DNA of 64,000 nucleotides from Corynebacterium ulcerans (lineage in GTDB: Bacteria; Actinomycetota; Actinomycetes; Mycobacteriales; Mycobacteriaceae): assembly GCF_900187135.1 (NCBI RefSeq), contig NZ_LT906443.1, positions 310,001 to 374,000 on the forward strand, in the 5' to 3' direction. The number at the start of each line of letters is the position of its first letter. Position 1 is the first letter of the stretch. Under the pieces are notes generated by a model. It made no database searches and was not told the origin of the DNA. It was given only the letters and a program-made list of their open reading frames with translations. Shown here one piece after another: positions 29,308 through 39,858 of the stretch. A program made the position numbers and the translations under genes.

Positions 29308-32300
29308 TTACTTTCCACTCAATGAATGATCTAGTTCTTGCAGTGGACGCACGCTGAGCTCGCCTTGTTGCAGCGCCTCGATGCCCTGCACCGCAGCCGT
29401 AACACCTTGAACTGTGGTTACCAGCGGAACTCCCACAGAAACCGCCGCTGCACGGATCTGGTAGCCATCATGGCGTGCACCAGATGAGCCGGCAGGCGTG
29501 TTTAAGATGAGATCGACTTCACCCGCGTTGATGATGTCAACGATCGAACGACGACCACCCAGATCGCCTTGCTCTGCAGCTTCCCTCGCCTGCGTCTGCT
29601 TGAGAACAACCTCGCACTCAATGCCATTACGACGCAGCATCCCCGCAGTACCGGATGTTGCCAGCACTTTAAAGCCTAACGACGCCAAGCGCTGAATCGG
29701 GAAAATGAGCGTCCTTTTATCCCTGTTAGCTACCGAGACAAAGACCGTGCCAGAGGTAGGTAACGCCCCGAAGGCGGCTTGTTCTGCCTTAGCGTAGGCC
29801 GCACCGAAGTTATCTGCGAGCCCCATGACCTCACCAGTGGATTTCATCTCTGGGCTCAGCAGCGTGTCAAGCATGCTTCCGTCTGGCCGGCGGAAACGGT
29901 TAAACGGCAGCACAGCTTCCTTGACTGCGATAGGAGAATGCTCCGGTAAAGAGCCTCCATCAAAGTCTGTGGGTATCATCCCTTCTTGTTGCAGCTCAGG
30001 GATTGTCGCCCCAGCCATAATGCGAGCTGCTGCCTTAGCAAGTGGCACTCCTGTGGCCTTTGAAACGAATGGGACTGTACGCGATGCCCGAGGGTTAGCC
30101 TCAATGACATACAGGATGTCGTCTTTGAGAGCGTATTGGACGTTCATCAGTCCTCGCACACCGATACCATGTGCAAGCGCCTCAGTAGAGCGCCTTACGG
30201 TTTCAATATCTTCTGCGCCCAGGGTCATAGGTGGAAGCGCACAAGCAGAATCGCCCGAGTGGATTCCGGCTTCCTCGATGTGCTCCATCACGCCGGCGAG
30301 ATAGACATGTTCGCCGTCGCATAGCGCGTCAACATCGATCTCAATCGCGTTATCCAGGAATCTATCCACAAGAACTGGGTGATCGCTAGTGATCTCTGTG
30401 GCCCGATCAATATAACTATGCAGCGCTTTTTCGTCATATACGATCTCCATTCCTCTGCCGCCTAGGACATAGGAAGGACGCACAAGCACTGGATAGCCAA
30501 TCCGAGAGGCAACCTCTTTGGCATCCTCAAACGAGGTAGCCGTGCCAAATTCCGGTGCAGGCAGCTGCGCGGCTTTAAGGACATTTCCAAACTCGCCACG
30601 GTCCTCGGCCAGGTCGATTGCCTCTGGGCTGGTGCCGATAACAGGAAGCCCCGCATCTCTCAGTTTCTCTGCTAGTCCCAACGGAGTTTGCCCACCTAGC
30701 TGGACAATAACTCCTGCTACCGTGCCGGATTGAGACTCTGCGTGGTAGACCTCCATGACGTCTTCAAAGGTCAACGGCTCAAAGTAAAGACGATCCGCAG
30801 TGTCATAATCAGTAGAAACAGTCTCAGGGTTGCAGTTAATCATCACTGTTTCATAGCCCACGCGTGAGAGCTCAAGTGCGGCATGGACACAGGAATAGTC
30901 AAACTCAATACCCTGACCAATCCGGTTCGGACCCGAACCCAGGATAATCATTTTCTCTTTTTCTACCTGCGGGCGAACCTCGGACTCAGCGTTCGGGTCC
31001 AATTCATAGGCGGAATAGTGGTACGGAGTAGTAGCTTCGAACTCCGCAGCACACGTATCTACTGTTTTGAAAACAGGACGCACGCCTAGAGACCAGCGCA
31101 GACGACGCACGCCGTCTTCCCCCGCAAACTCCGGACGCAGAGCAGCAATCTGTTTATCGGACAGCCCCAGGAACTTCGCACGACGTAGCAAGGGCTCATC
31201 GAGAACTGGTGCAGCGACTAGCTCCTCACGGAAATCCACAAGCGCTTGCAGCTCTGCGAGGAACCATGGGTCAAGCCCTGAGGCTTCATGGACTTGCTCG
31301 ATGCTAGCGCCCAGACGAAGCGCAAGTTCTGCGTCATAAATTCGTCCTTGCGTAGGACGTTTCAGATCCTCCAGCACTGCATCAACGTCTTGTGCTCGCT
31401 CCCCTGCAAAAGCCTCATCGCTGGTGGTCCAAAAACCTGCCTGCTTGTTCTCCAAAGAACGCATGACTTTGCCTAACGACGCAATGTAGTTGCGTCCCAG
31501 AGCCATAGCCTCGCCGACTGATTTCATCGTGGTCGTCAGGGTGTCATCAGAACCCACAAACTTTTCAAAGGCAAAACGTGGTGCCTTCACCACTACGTAG
31601 TCTAGCGTCGGTTCAAAAGCTGCAGGAGTGACCCCTGTGATGTCATTAGTGATTTCATCCAGTGTGTAACCAATAGCGAGTTTCGCTGCAATCTTTGCGA
31701 TCGGGAAGCCCGTGGCCTTTGAAGCCAAAGCCGAGGAACGAGACACACGCGGATTCATCTCAATGGTGATCAATCGACCGTCTGCCGGGTTCACCGCGAA
31801 TTGGATGTTGCAGCCGCCGGTATCTACGCCGACTTCCCGAATGATGGCGATACCTTGATCGCGCATCTTCTGATACTCGCGGTCTGTGAGGGTAAGCGCA
31901 GGCGCGACCGTTACGGAGTCTCCTGTGTGAACACCCAGTGCGTCGACGTTTTCAATGGAGCAGACAATAACCACGTTGTCCGCGCCATCACGCATCAATT
32001 CAAGCTCGTATTCTTTCCACCCTAAAATCGATTCCTCGATCAAGACATTCGCCTCGGGGGAAGCTGCTAAGCCACCACCAGCGATGCGTTCCAAGTCTTC
32101 TTGGTTAAATGCCAAGCCGGAGCCAAGCCCACCCATGGTAAAGGAAGGACGTACCACCACTGGAAGACCGAGTTCTTCAACTGTCTCATAGACTTCATCC
32201 ATATTGTGGCACACACGAGAACGAGCAGATTCTCCGCCGACCTTAGCAACGATATCTTTGAATTTCTGTCGATCTTCGCCGCGTTCGATCGCATCAATGT

Positions 32301-32670
32301 CAGCGCCAATGAGCTCCACATCATATTTTTTCAGGGATCCACGACGGTCAAGTTGAATAGCCGCATTCAGTGCGGTTTGACCACCTAGCGTGGCAAGCAC
32401 GGCATCAACCGGATGGCCTTCAGCCATCTCTTTTTCAAAGATCTTTTCAATGTATTCCGGCTGGATAGGCTCAACATACGTGTGGTCTGCAAACTCTGGA
32501 TCCGTCATGATAGTCGCCGGATTGGAGTTGATTAGGGTCACACGAAGACCCTCTTCTTTAAGCACCCGGCATGCCTGAGTGCCCGAATAGTCGAATTCGC
32601 AGGCTTGACCGATAACGATAGGGCCAGATCCGATAACCAGGACGTGTTTAATGTCAGTACGCTTAGGCAT
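29308..32670 (-). CDS. carB: Carbamoyl-phosphate synthase large subunit
   Basis: Makes carbamoyl phosphate for pyrimidines and arginine. 1120 residues with two homologous ATP-grasp halves: [19 protein letters not shown] at the N-terminus and the matching [19 protein letters not shown] near 590, each followed by its own ATP-binding lobe ([15 protein letters not shown] and [14 protein letters not shown]). The C-terminal MGS-like allosteric domain ends the chain ([18 protein letters not shown]). ATG at 32670, AAGG ten bases upstream. Between carA and pyrF. Confidence 0.98.
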   Translation of the reverse strand: MPKRTDIKHVLVIGSGPIVIGQACEFDYSGTQACRVLKEEGLRVTLINSNPATIMTDPEFADHTYVEPIQPEYIEKIFEKEMAEGHPVDAVLATLGGQTALNAAIQLDRRGSLKKYDVELIGADIDAIERGEDRQKFKDIVAKVGGESARSRVCHNMDEVYETVEELGLPVVVRPSFTMGGLGSGLAFNQEDLERIAGGGLAASPEANVLIEESILGWKEYELELMRDGADNVVIVCSIENVDALGVHTGDSVTVAPALTLTDREYQKMRDQGIAIIREVGVDTGGCNIQFAVNPADGRLITIEMNPRVSRSSALASKATGFPIAKIAAKLAIGYTLDEITNDITGVTPAAFEPTLDYVVVKAPRFAFEKFVGSDDTLTTTMKSVGEAMALGRNYIASLGKVMRSLENKQAGFWTTSDEAFAGERAQDVDAVLEDLKRPTQGRIYDAELALRLGASIEQVHEASGLDPWFLAELQALVDFREELVAAPVLDEPLLRRAKFLGLSDKQIAALRPEFAGEDGVRRLRWSLGVRPVFKTVDTCAAEFEATTPYHYSAYELDPNAESEVRPQVEKEKMIILGSGPNRIGQGIEFDYSCVHAALELSRVGYETVMINCNPETVSTDYDTADRLYFEPLTFEDVMEVYHAESQSGTVAGVIVQLGGQTPLGLAEKLRDAGLPVIGTSPEAIDLAEDRGEFGNVLKAAQLPAPEFGTATSFEDAKEVASRIGYPVLVRPSYVLGGRGMEIVYDEKALHSYIDRATEITSDHPVLVDRFLDNAIEIDVDALCDGEHVYLAGVMEHIEEAGIHSGDSACALPPMTLGAEDIETVRRSTEALAHGIGVRGLMNVQYALKDDILYVIEANPRASRTVPFVSKATGVPLAKAAARIMAGATIPELQQEGMIPTDFDGGSLPEHSPIAVKEAVLPFNRFRRPDGSMLDTLLSPEMKSTGEVMGLADNFGAAYAKAEQAAFGALPTSGTVFVSVANRDKRTLIFPIQRLASLGFKVLATSGTAGMLRRNGIECEVVLKQTQAREAAEQGDLGGRRSIVDIINAGEVDLILNTPAGSSGARHDGYQIRAAAVSVGVPLVTTVQGVTAAVQGIEALQQGELSVRPLQELDHSLSGK

Positions 32671-32691
32671 ATTTTAAAAACCTTCCTGGTT

Positions 32692-33852
32692 TTAGTTCGC
32701 AGTAACAGCGGAGTTGTGGGTGGACATCAGTTCAACAAACTGATCGAACAGCGGGTTTGCATCGTGAGGACCAGCGGCTGCTTCGGGGTGATACTGAACG
32801 GAATAAGCAAGGCCGTTGCCCAAGGCAACGCCTTCTACAGTGTCGTCATTAAGGCACGTATGCGTTACGTGTGCATCACCAAACGGAGTTTCAAATGTCT
32901 CTCCGGCTTTGCCTTCTAGCGCGAAACCATGGTTTTGCGCTGTGATGTCGATTTTCCCGGTGAGGTGGTTGAGGACGGGAACGTTAATCCCTCGGTGCCC
33001 GAATTTCATCTTGTAGGTCTTCAGTCCTAAGGCCCGCCCAAGGATCTGGTTGCCAAAGCAAATGCCGAATAGCGGGATTTTGCGCTCAAGAATTTCTTGG
33101 ACGATCCCCACCATAACGTCTGCGGTAGCAGGATCACCAGGGCCATTGGAGATAAACACACCATCAGGGTTGTATCCCTCAATCTCCTGATATGGGGTGT
33201 TGGCTGGAACCACGATTGTCCGTATGCCCCGCGCCGCAAAGTTTCGAGGAGTATTTGTTTTAATGCCCATGTCATAGGCGACCACTGTAAACGTGGTCTC
33301 CCCCTCTGCCTCGACCACATACGGTGCATCGGTTGATACTTCACCGGCAAGATCAGCACCAGCCATGCTCGGCTGTCCTTTAACAATCTCTACGAGTTCT
33401 TCAGGGCTCCGAGCAGCGTCCTCCCCTGAGAAAATGCCTGCCGAGATCGAGCCAAAATTGCGGAGATGTCGGACGATGGTCCTGGTATCTAGTCCGGAGA
33501 TTCCGACAATATTCTGAGCCTGCATCTCTTCTTCAAGGCTGCGAGAAGCCCTCCAGTTGGAAACACGGTGAGAAAGATCTCGGATCGCTAGTCCTGCAAC
33601 CCAGATCTTTTCTCCATAAGACTCGCTGTCTTCATCATTCCATCCGGTGTTACCAATGTGAGGTGCCGCGGATACAACGATCTGGCGATGATAGGAAGGA
33701 TCGGTCATGGTCTCTTGGTAACCAGTCATCGCAGTAGTAAATACGGCTTCGCCAAGCGTGGTCCCTAAAGCGCCAAAGGATTGACCTCGGAAGATGCGTC
33801 CGTCTGCAAGAACAAGGACGGCTTCGGATCGATTCTGGAACGTCGACGTCAC
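32692..33852 (-). CDS. carA: Carbamoyl-phosphate synthase small subunit
   Basis: Glutaminase that feeds ammonia to CarB. N-terminal small-subunit domain (VLVLADGRIFRGQSFGA, then MTGYQETMTDPSYHRQIVV) and C-terminal class I glutamine amidotransferase with Cys in FGICFGNQILGRAL and His-Glu in QYHPEAAAGPHD. Start not settled: GTG 33852 (386 residues) has AAAGG seven bases upstream; ATG 33924 (410 residues) has AAAGGG three bases upstream and its MTTTY resembles the start of the C. glutamicum protein. Confidence 0.95.
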   Translation of the reverse strand: MTSTFQNRSEAVLVLADGRIFRGQSFGALGTTLGEAVFTTAMTGYQETMTDPSYHRQIVVSAAPHIGNTGWNDEDSESYGEKIWVAGLAIRDLSHRVSNWRASRSLEEEMQAQNIVGISGLDTRTIVRHLRNFGSISAGIFSGEDAARSPEELVEIVKGQPSMAGADLAGEVSTDAPYVVEAEGETTFTVVAYDMGIKTNTPRNFAARGIRTIVVPANTPYQEIEGYNPDGVFISNGPGDPATADVMVGIVQEILERKIPLFGICFGNQILGRALGLKTYKMKFGHRGINVPVLNHLTGKIDITAQNHGFALEGKAGETFETPFGDAHVTHTCLNDDTVEGVALGNGLAYSVQYHPEAAAGPHDANPLFDQFVELMSTHNSAVTAN

Positions 33853-33940
33853 TGTGTCGCCTTTCTTAGCTGTATTTATGTCCGCACCGCGATAATCGCG
33901 CTGGGGTGAATAAGTTGTGGTCATTTTCCCTTTAAAAATT

Positions 33941-34004
33941 TTGGGGGAGCATGCTGTACCCCTGCTTACCTCAGATTTACGTGCTTTGCCGAACCTGAGG
34001 TAGC
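33941..34004 (-). promoter_or_regulatory. Tandem hairpins in the pyrC-carA spacer
   Basis: Minus strand, in order: 8-base inverted repeat TACCTCAG / CTGAGGTA (33967-33974, 33995-34002), then a GGGG/CCCC hairpin (about 33941-33962) followed by CAAAATTTTT just before the carA start region. The second looks terminator-like, the first could be its alternative partner or a separate element. Regulatory role inferred. Confidence 0.4.
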
Positions 34005-34025
34005 AAATCAGAGAACGCTAAAGTT

Positions 34026-35384
34026 CTAGACGGATCGCGGGCCCGCAGGTTGACCATCAATGCAGGTCAGTCGGCCACGCAGAATCGTGGTGGTCACCTT
34101 GGCGCTAAACTCCATCCCTTCAAAGGGGGTATTGTCCGCTTTGGAAGCCATATCGCAACCATGCGCAGTCCAAGGCATGTGTGGATTGACCACAGTCAAG
34201 TTTGCTGGTTCTCCCACTGCGATTGGCCGCCCGTGGCCAGGAAGACGCAGAATCTCTGCAGGCCGCTCACTCATAACCTTTGCAACGAACCTCCAGTCAG
34301 CAAGGCCACTATCCACAAAAATCTGTGCAATGATCGCTAACGACGTTTCAAGCCCTAGCATCCCTGGCTTGGCATGCTCAAACTCGCAACATTTATCTTC
34401 AGATCCGTGCGGTGCATGATCTGTGGCAACACAATCGATAAAACCATTCAAAAGCGCGTCTCGCAGTGCCAGTGTGTCCCGATTTTCCCGCAGCGGCGGA
34501 TTGACTCGGTTAACGCCGTCATAGGTGCGTAGGCGCTCGTCGGTAAGCAAAAGATGATGCGGGGTTACTTCCGCAGTCAGCGGAATATCCTGAGATTTTG
34601 CCCATTTAAGCAGCTCCACGGTGCCTTCAGTAGAGGCATGGCAGATATGCATTCTGCCGCCGTAATCACGAGCCAGGATAGCATCGCGGGCAACAATGGA
34701 TTCCTCTGCAACGCGCGGCCAGCCACCAAGACCAAGCTCAGCAGCAATCTTTCCTTCATGGGCCACAGCACCATCGGTCAGACGAGGATCTTCGCAGTGT
34801 TGGGCCAGGAGAACGTCCATTCCCTTGGCGTATTCCACGGCCCTACGCATGATAAGCGGGTTATCAACGCATTTTCCATCGTCCGAGAACATGCGAACCT
34901 TGGCGTCTGAATTTGCCATCATGCCAAACTCAGTGAGCTCTTTGCCTTGGAGTCCTTTTGTTATTGAGCCAACAGGATGGACGTCGCATAAACCGATCTG
35001 TTGCGACTTAGCCCATACTGATTCGGCGATAATCGGCTGATCCAACACCGGAAGAGTATTGGCCATAGTAAAAACTGCGGTAAAGCCGCCTTTAGCTGCT
35101 GCTGCGGAACCGGTCGCAATCGTTTCTGTGTCTTCGCGCCCTGGTTCACGTAGATGAACGTGCATATCCACAAGGCCTGGCAGAAGAATATTGCCTTCTC
35201 CATCGACAACGTCATCTGCGGAGTGCTTATGTGCGTCATCCCCTATAGCTGTGATCGTGCCATGAGAGATAAATACGCTGGTCGGTTCGCCCTCACCATA
35301 GGGGCGAACATTGGTGAGTAGAAGAGTACGCTCTGGGGCAGGAGCAAGTTGTCCAGTCTCTGGGTAGTCGTTAGGGGTAGTCAC
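34026..35384 (-). CDS. pyrC: Dihydroorotase
   Basis: Cyclises carbamoyl aspartate to dihydroorotate. 452 residues, long class I type. Metal ligands: [10 protein letters not shown] near 73-82, the His of HICHAST, and DHAPH near 320. GTG start at 35384 with AAGGAG upstream; it follows the pyrB stop after 17 bases. In this class PyrC and PyrB can form a complex, consistent with adjacency. Confidence 0.97.
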   Translation of the reverse strand: MTTPNDYPETGQLAPAPERTLLLTNVRPYGEGEPTSVFISHGTITAIGDDAHKHSADDVVDGEGNILLPGLVDMHVHLREPGREDTETIATGSAAAAKGGFTAVFTMANTLPVLDQPIIAESVWAKSQQIGLCDVHPVGSITKGLQGKELTEFGMMANSDAKVRMFSDDGKCVDNPLIMRRAVEYAKGMDVLLAQHCEDPRLTDGAVAHEGKIAAELGLGGWPRVAEESIVARDAILARDYGGRMHICHASTEGTVELLKWAKSQDIPLTAEVTPHHLLLTDERLRTYDGVNRVNPPLRENRDTLALRDALLNGFIDCVATDHAPHGSEDKCCEFEHAKPGMLGLETSLAIIAQIFVDSGLADWRFVAKVMSERPAEILRLPGHGRPIAVGEPANLTVVNPHMPWTAHGCDMASKADNTPFEGMEFSAKVTTTILRGRLTCIDGQPAGPRSV

Positions 35385-35401
35385 TTCGAGCCAAACTCCT
35401 T

Positions 35402-36343
35402 TTAGAAACCGGGGGTATTCGTACCGGCAATGAGGGTAAACAGAACTGCCATGCGAGTGTGCACACCGTTATTTACTTGCTGAAGCACCGCTGTGCGCGG
35501 GGCATCAGCGACGGCGTAGTTAATTTCCATACCTCGCAGCATCGGTCCGGGGTGCATAACAATTGCGTGATCTTGCAGCCGTGACTCACGTTCCTTAGAC
35601 ATGCCATACAACGCTGCGTATTCGCGATGCGATGGGAAAAATCCGCCATGCATACGCTCCTGCTGCACGCGAAGCATCATCACCACATCCGCGTCTTTAA
35701 TCTCGTCGTCCATGGTGTATGAGCAACGAACAGGCCATTGCTCTATGCCCGAGGGCAGTAGCGTCGGAGGTGCAACAAGCACCACTTCTGCCCCCAAGCA
35801 AGTGAGCAGGTCTACGTTGGAACGAACAACACGTGAGTGAAGGCAATCCCCCACAATGACAATTTTGCGCCCTTCAATGTTTCCGAGTCGCTGCCGAATC
35901 GTGAGGGCGTCGAGAAGCGCCTGCGTGGGGTGCTGGTGAGAACCGTCGCCGGCATTAATAACGCTGGGTCCTTGTCCCTCCGGCGCAACCCACTGCGCCA
36001 ATTGTTGGGCTGCACCGGAAGAAGGGTGCCGGATGATGATCGCGTCAGCCCCGATAGCGGACAGCGTCAAGCCGGTGTCCTTGAGCGACTCCCCCTTTTT
36101 CACGGAAGAAGAACTAGCGGAAATGTTAATAACATCAGCGCTCATCCATTTTCCAGCGGTTTCAAAAGAAGAACGAGTTCTCGTAGAGTTCTCATAGAAC
36201 AACGTGAAGATAGTCCGACCACGAAGAGTAGGAAGCTTTTTAATCTCACGGCCAGTGAGTGCTTCGCGGAAGCGGTCAGCCTCATCCATAATTCCGAGAA
36301 TCTCGTCTTTGCTGAGATCTGAGATAGACAGAAGGTGCTTCAT
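35402..36343 (-). CDS. pyrB: Aspartate carbamoyltransferase catalytic chain
   Basis: Commits carbamoyl phosphate to pyrimidines. 313 residues: carbamoyl-phosphate site [10 protein letters not shown] near 52-61, [12 protein letters not shown] near 137-148, and [11 protein letters not shown] near 270-280 toward the C-terminus. No pyrI gene is present nearby. ATG at 36343, directly after the pyrR stop. Confidence 0.97.
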   Translation of the reverse strand: MKHLLSISDLSKDEILGIMDEADRFREALTGREIKKLPTLRGRTIFTLFYENSTRTRSSFETAGKWMSADVINISASSSSVKKGESLKDTGLTLSAIGADAIIIRHPSSGAAQQLAQWVAPEGQGPSVINAGDGSHQHPTQALLDALTIRQRLGNIEGRKIVIVGDCLHSRVVRSNVDLLTCLGAEVVLVAPPTLLPSGIEQWPVRCSYTMDDEIKDADVVMMLRVQQERMHGGFFPSHREYAALYGMSKERESRLQDHAIVMHPGPMLRGMEINYAVADAPRTAVLQQVNNGVHTRMAVLFTLIAGTNTPGF

Positions 36344-36345
36344 GG

Positions 36346-36918
36346 CTAGGCCTCCGATGCTTCACGAGTCAGGATGACAGCGTCTCGGCCATCAATTGCC
36401 CCGACCAGGACTTTCACGTCTTCTTCACGAGAAGTCGGAAGGTTTTTGCCTACATAATCAGCACGAATAGGCAGTTGACGATGTCCACGATCAACGAGAA
36501 CAGCTAATTGGATGGTCTCTGGACGTCCAATGTCGCGAAGAGCGTCTAATGCGGCACGGATGGTACGGCCTGAATAGAGAACATCATCAACAATAATGAT
36601 GTGCGTACCGTCAATTCCCCCCTGAGGAATCAGAGTCGGTTGTAACGCACGGTGGGGTTTTGTCCGCAGGTCATCCCGGTACAGCGTAATGTCCAAAGAT
36701 CCTACGGGAACAGCGACACCGGCGAATTCAGAAATCTTCGCAGCCAAGTGGTGCGCTAAAGGAACACCTCCGGACGGAATGCCCAGCAGTATTACCGGTA
36801 AAGAGCTCTCAGAATCAAGAGCTGTTTTTTCAATGATCTGGTGCGCGATGCGTGCGACAGTTCGAGAGACATCGTCGCTGCCAAGCAGCTCGATAATCCC
36901 TTGCGAGTTTTCGCTCAT
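36346..36918 (-). CDS. pyrR: PyrR, pyrimidine operon RNA-binding regulator
   Basis: Binds its own pyr mRNA when UMP/UTP is high and also belongs to the uracil phosphoribosyltransferase fold. 190 residues, with the PRPP loop in [21 protein letters not shown] near 100-120 and the family segments [21 protein letters not shown] at 36918, with a very strong ribosome binding site AAAGGAGG that forms part of a PyrR-type hairpin (36927-36959). First gene of pyrR-pyrB-pyrC-carA-carB-pyrF. Confidence 0.97.
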   Translation of the reverse strand: MSENSQGIIELLGSDDVSRTVARIAHQIIEKTALDSESSLPVILLGIPSGGVPLAHHLAAKISEFAGVAVPVGSLDITLYRDDLRTKPHRALQPTLIPQGGIDGTHIIIVDDVLYSGRTIRAALDALRDIGRPETIQLAVLVDRGHRQLPIRADYVGKNLPTSREEDVKVLVGAIDGRDAVILTREASEA

Positions 36919-36926
36919 CGTGACCT

Positions 36927-36959
36927 CCTTTCCCGCCTCTCTGTGCGGTCTGTTAAAGG
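36927..36959 (-). promoter_or_regulatory. PyrR-binding RNA hairpin over the pyrR ribosome binding site
   Basis: Minus-strand RNA folds as lower stem CCUUU / AAAGG (36955-36959 with 36927-36931), a 5' purine-rich bulge AACAGA, upper stem CCGC / GCGG (36945-36948 with 36933-36936) and terminal loop ACAGAGAG. GAGAGG at the loop matches the core of the PyrR binding-loop consensus ARUCCNGNGAGGYU. The lower stem uses the AAAGGAGG ribosome binding site, pointing to translational repression, as shown for mycobacterial pyrR. Confidence 0.7.
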
Positions 36960-36975
36960 ATGTCGAACATATATA

Positions 36976-36981
36976 TTTATA
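36976..36981 (-). promoter_or_regulatory. Candidate -10 of the pyr operon
   Basis: TATAAA on the minus strand, with only a poor -35 (TGAAAG) 16 bases upstream. A start about eight bases downstream would put the PyrR hairpin at the very 5' end of the message, which fits. Confidence 0.35.
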
Positions 36982-37436
36982 AGCTCACAAGCCATCTCTT
37001 TCACTCACGAGATTCTCCATAGAGAGTCCGTGAGCACTATGCGATGTCCGGCGAAAACACGGCGCAAAACCGTGACTGCAAGAGATAGTAGCACTTAATT
37101 TCTCGATCCGATACCAAGGCTGCACATTTGTCTATATCCCAATGATGGAGATACCCCCTTATGCTGGACAGCATCTAGAAAAGTCGAGTTCACAAGCATC
37201 ACAGTGTAGTTTTCCCACGCACCCCAGAACCCCCTCCTAAAGCACAGAACTTTAAGCGCTATACATACTAGTTTTTAGCCAAAATAAAATCACCCGCTAC
37301 TCTAGGATGCAGAAATCTAGGGAAGTTATAGCTATTACAATCCCGTACAGCCGCTCAACACATAACGAGATCTTTAAACAGTACGCCCCTCCAATCCCCA
37401 CACAGTACCCACTTAACGAATACACTCGTTCAAGTA
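36982..37436. other. Divergent intergenic region between pyrR and the TIGR01777 gene
   Basis: The stretch is A+T-rich in places and contains promoter-like signals at both ends. I see no gene: the 61-codon frame on the minus strand (37297-37482) has no ribosome binding site and no family resemblance. Confidence 0.6.
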
Positions 37437-37467
37437 TTGCCCTAGGATGCTGACCTAACGATATAGC
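37437..37467 (+). promoter_or_regulatory. Candidate promoter of the TIGR01777 gene
   Basis: TTGCCC (37437-37442) and TATAGC (37462-37467), spacer 19; a GATATA at 37460 gives spacer 17. Leader of roughly 20-25 bases to the ATG at 37497. Confidence 0.4.
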
Positions 37468-37496
37468 TGTACCCCATGCCATGTTTAAGGAGTCAC

Positions 37497-38876
37497 ATGA
37501 GCTTTAGCACCACCCACGTGGTCCCAGCTTCCCGCAACGATGTTTGGACATGGCATACTCGACCAGGTGCTATTGCGCGTCTTACTCCCCCTTTCTTTCC
37601 ACTGACCCCCACACAAGAAACCCCTGATTTAGCAGCAGGGACAACTGTCTTTTCACTTCCTGCAGGACTTCGCTGGGAAGCCCGACATGACTTATCGGGA
37701 TACGTCAAAGGGTACAGATTCACCGATGTGTGTGTGACGTCTCCAATTAAAGCGTTAGCTCATTGGCGGCACGTACATGAGTTTTCCGATCATACAGATG
37801 GCACAGCGATCACGGATACGGTATATACCCGCGCCCCAAAATCTACGCTCACCCCTTTCTTCGCATATCGCCAACAACAGCTACTTCACGACATTGCAGC
37901 AAGCCAAAGATTTACAGAGATACAACAGCGCAATTCAGGTGCCACGACCACTTTGACCGTAGCCATGACCGGTTCTCGCGGCTTAGTAGGCAAAGCACTT
38001 CGCGCTCAACTGACGTCTTTAGGGCACACGGTCATTCCGCTTGTTCGCTCGCATGCATCTGACGGCGAACGTCTATGGGATCCTCTAAACCCCAGTAGCA
38101 ATCTCCTTGAGGGGGTGGATGCCCTAGTGCACCTCGCAGGTGAGCCAATAGCCGGACGATTCACGGATTCTCGCAAAAAAGCGATTCGCGATTCCCGTGT
38201 CGAGCCATCTCAGCATCTTGCCGCGTTGGTTGCCAAGAGTTCTACCTGCCACATCCTTATACAAGCGTCCTCTATAAGTTTTTATGGAGTCCAACGCGAA
38301 GATGAAGTGCTGGATGAGAGCTCATCCGTAGGATCCGGTTTCCTCGCAGACGTTGTTCAGGATTGGGAGCTTGCCAGCGCAGCAGTTGCAGCAGCTGGTA
38401 AGCGCGCAGTCTATCTACGTACAGGGGCAACTCTGAGCGGTCGCGGCGGAGTACTTCCCGTGCTTAAGACTCTTTTCTCCGTGGGCTTAGGGGGTTCTTT
38501 TGAAGGTGGCGCCCCGTGGGTCTCGTGGATCTCCATAGATGACCTGTGCGATCTTTATGTGAGAGCGCTAGTCGACCCCTCCATGTCTGGCCCCATCAAC
38601 GCTGTTGCGCCCAACCCTATTCGTAACCAGGATTTTGCCAAAGCCCTGGGAGCTCAGCTCAAACGTCCATCCAAGTTTCCTATTCCATCGATCGGCCCCA
38701 AACTGATTCTGGGCGCTCAGGGAGCGGAAGAAGTTGCTTTTGCTAATCAACGAGTCTCCCCCTTCCGGATGCTCCAGATCGATCACATATTCCGCTACCT
38801 ACACGTTGATGCCTGCCTAGCACATGAATTAGGCGGGGAACATCTAACTGATGATCCCGATACCACCGCAAGGTAA
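37497..38876 (+). CDS. TIGR01777-family NAD(P)-binding epimerase-like protein with N-terminal SRPBCC domain
   Basis: 459 residues. Residues 1-150 look like an SRPBCC/polyketide-cyclase fold (STTHVVPASRNDVWTWHTRPGA at the start, TDTVYTRAPKSTLTPFFAYRQ). From about 155 a Rossmann domain begins with VAMTGSRGLVGKALRAQL; LVHLAGEPIAGRFTD and SSISFYG follow, and a DUF1731-like C-terminus (PFRMLQIDHIFRYL) ends it. This is the YfcH/SulA-like family sometimes called cell division inhibitor, a name with weak support. Start at ATG 37497 because of GGAG five bases upstream; the ATG at 37476 has none. Substrate unknown. Confidence 0.88.
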   Translation: MSFSTTHVVPASRNDVWTWHTRPGAIARLTPPFFPLTPTQETPDLAAGTTVFSLPAGLRWEARHDLSGYVKGYRFTDVCVTSPIKALAHWRHVHEFSDHTDGTAITDTVYTRAPKSTLTPFFAYRQQQLLHDIAASQRFTEIQQRNSGATTTLTVAMTGSRGLVGKALRAQLTSLGHTVIPLVRSHASDGERLWDPLNPSSNLLEGVDALVHLAGEPIAGRFTDSRKKAIRDSRVEPSQHLAALVAKSSTCHILIQASSISFYGVQREDEVLDESSSVGSGFLADVVQDWELASAAVAAAGKRAVYLRTGATLSGRGGVLPVLKTLFSVGLGGSFEGGAPWVSWISIDDLCDLYVRALVDPSMSGPINAVAPNPIRNQDFAKALGAQLKRPSKFPIPSIGPKLILGAQGAEEVAFANQRVSPFRMLQIDHIFRYLHVDACLAHELGGEHLTDDPDTTAR

Positions 38877-38880
38877 CAGC

Positions 38881-39354
38881 ATGAATACTTCTCATACCAC
38901 CCCGACAACGGAGCACGACCGACTCGACGTCGGACCGCTCAGCCTTGACGTACTAGAGACCGTCCTTATCCAAGAAAACCTCCACTATGTGCGAGATGAA
39001 GACATGCTGCACACCGGTTTTATCAATAATTCCATCAGCCTCGGTATCTCCGATGGTTATCTTCTGGCACGAAGCCATTGGCGTGCGTTTGTTCCAGTTG
39101 ATCAAGCCCCCCAGCTATTGGCGCACGTTAACGAGTGGAATCTCACTGCACTGCTACCGACAGTAAAATTCCATGAGACACCCGAGCGCAACCTACAGGT
39201 CCTTTCCCACCGAGTATTGCGAGTTTCCGAGGGCGCTAGTTTCAACCAGGTCGGTGCTTTCCTGGTGTCCACCATCGATGCTTTCGTCGGTTTATGGAAT
39301 CACTTTGATGTTGCTTTCCCGCACCTCGTCAATTGGGAGAATCCTGATGTCTAA
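38881..39354 (+). CDS. YbjN-domain protein
   Basis: 157 residues. The YbjN-type fold is suggested by LVIQ-like start (DVLETVLIQENLHYVRDEDMLHTGF), the RSHWRAFVPVDQAPQLLAHVNEWN block and the C-terminal helix ending in LWNHFDVAFPHLV. YbjN-like proteins are small, cytosolic and related in fold to type III secretion chaperones; in actinobacteria they often come in pairs. ATG at 38881, four bases after the previous stop, so cotranscribed with the TIGR01777 gene. Role unknown. Confidence 0.75.
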   Translation: MNTSHTTPTTEHDRLDVGPLSLDVLETVLIQENLHYVRDEDMLHTGFINNSISLGISDGYLLARSHWRAFVPVDQAPQLLAHVNEWNLTALLPTVKFHETPERNLQVLSHRVLRVSEGASFNQVGAFLVSTIDAFVGLWNHFDVAFPHLVNWENPDV

Positions 39355-39772
39355 GCCGCTAGCTATAAATCTGGATCGAGTGACTGCGGCGATGTCCGCG
39401 TTTGGGATCACGTTACGAGTGATTGATCCACAGCGAGGAATCGCAATGGCAAATCTTAACGGCGCAGAATTTGTGTTCATGGCACTGCCTTCAACCCTCG
39501 TTATACGCTCCGACCGAGCTTGTCCAACCGGTGAGATCTCAGGCTTATGCATCGCTGCCAATAGCGTTAATAATTCAACAGTAGTGGGTTCGGTGACCGT
39601 TGTAGACAGAACAACCCCGCCGCTCCTTCGAGCCGAGGTAGAGAACCCATGTGCAGCCGGATTGACAGATAAGCAGTTAGGTGCAGCCCTAGAGACATCA
39701 ATCAACATAGTTTTTAAGCTTTTCGACGCCTTTGACGCGGCTGCTAGCTCACTCACAGAAGCAGCACCTTAA
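39347..39772 (+). CDS. Second YbjN-like protein
   Basis: 141 residues, start ATG at 39347 overlapping the end of the first YbjN gene by eight bases, with GGGAG seven bases upstream. It has the same overall plan: an N-terminal helix (LDRVTAAMSAFGITLRV), beta strands, and a C-terminal helix (LGAALETSINIVFKLFDAFDAA), but little identity to its neighbour. Possibly a heterodimer partner; in actinobacteria adjacent YbjN genes are common. Followed by the terminator shared with nusB. Confidence 0.7.
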   Translation: MSKPLAINLDRVTAAMSAFGITLRVIDPQRGIAMANLNGAEFVFMALPSTLVIRSDRACPTGEISGLCIAANSVNNSTVVGSVTVVDRTTPPLLRAEVENPCAAGLTDKQLGAALETSINIVFKLFDAFDAAASSLTEAAP

Positions 39773-39779
39773 AAAAAAT

Positions 39780-39827
39780 AAGACCAAGGGCGCTCTCCCT
39801 CTCAACGATGGGAACGGCCTTGGTCTT
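39780..39827. terminator. Bidirectional terminator between YbjN gene and nusB
   Basis: Inverted repeat AAGACCAAGG / CCTTGGTCTT (39780-39789, 39818-39827), preceded by eight A on the plus strand (a U-run for the minus transcript). It lies between convergent genes. Confidence 0.85.
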
Positions 39828-39858
39828 TGACGGCACTCTCCGGCGTATTTTCTTTACG

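Noticed and set aside
37297..37482. 61-codon minus-strand frame in the pyrR divergent region
   Set aside because: No ribosome binding site, and it would cover the promoter of the TIGR01777 gene.
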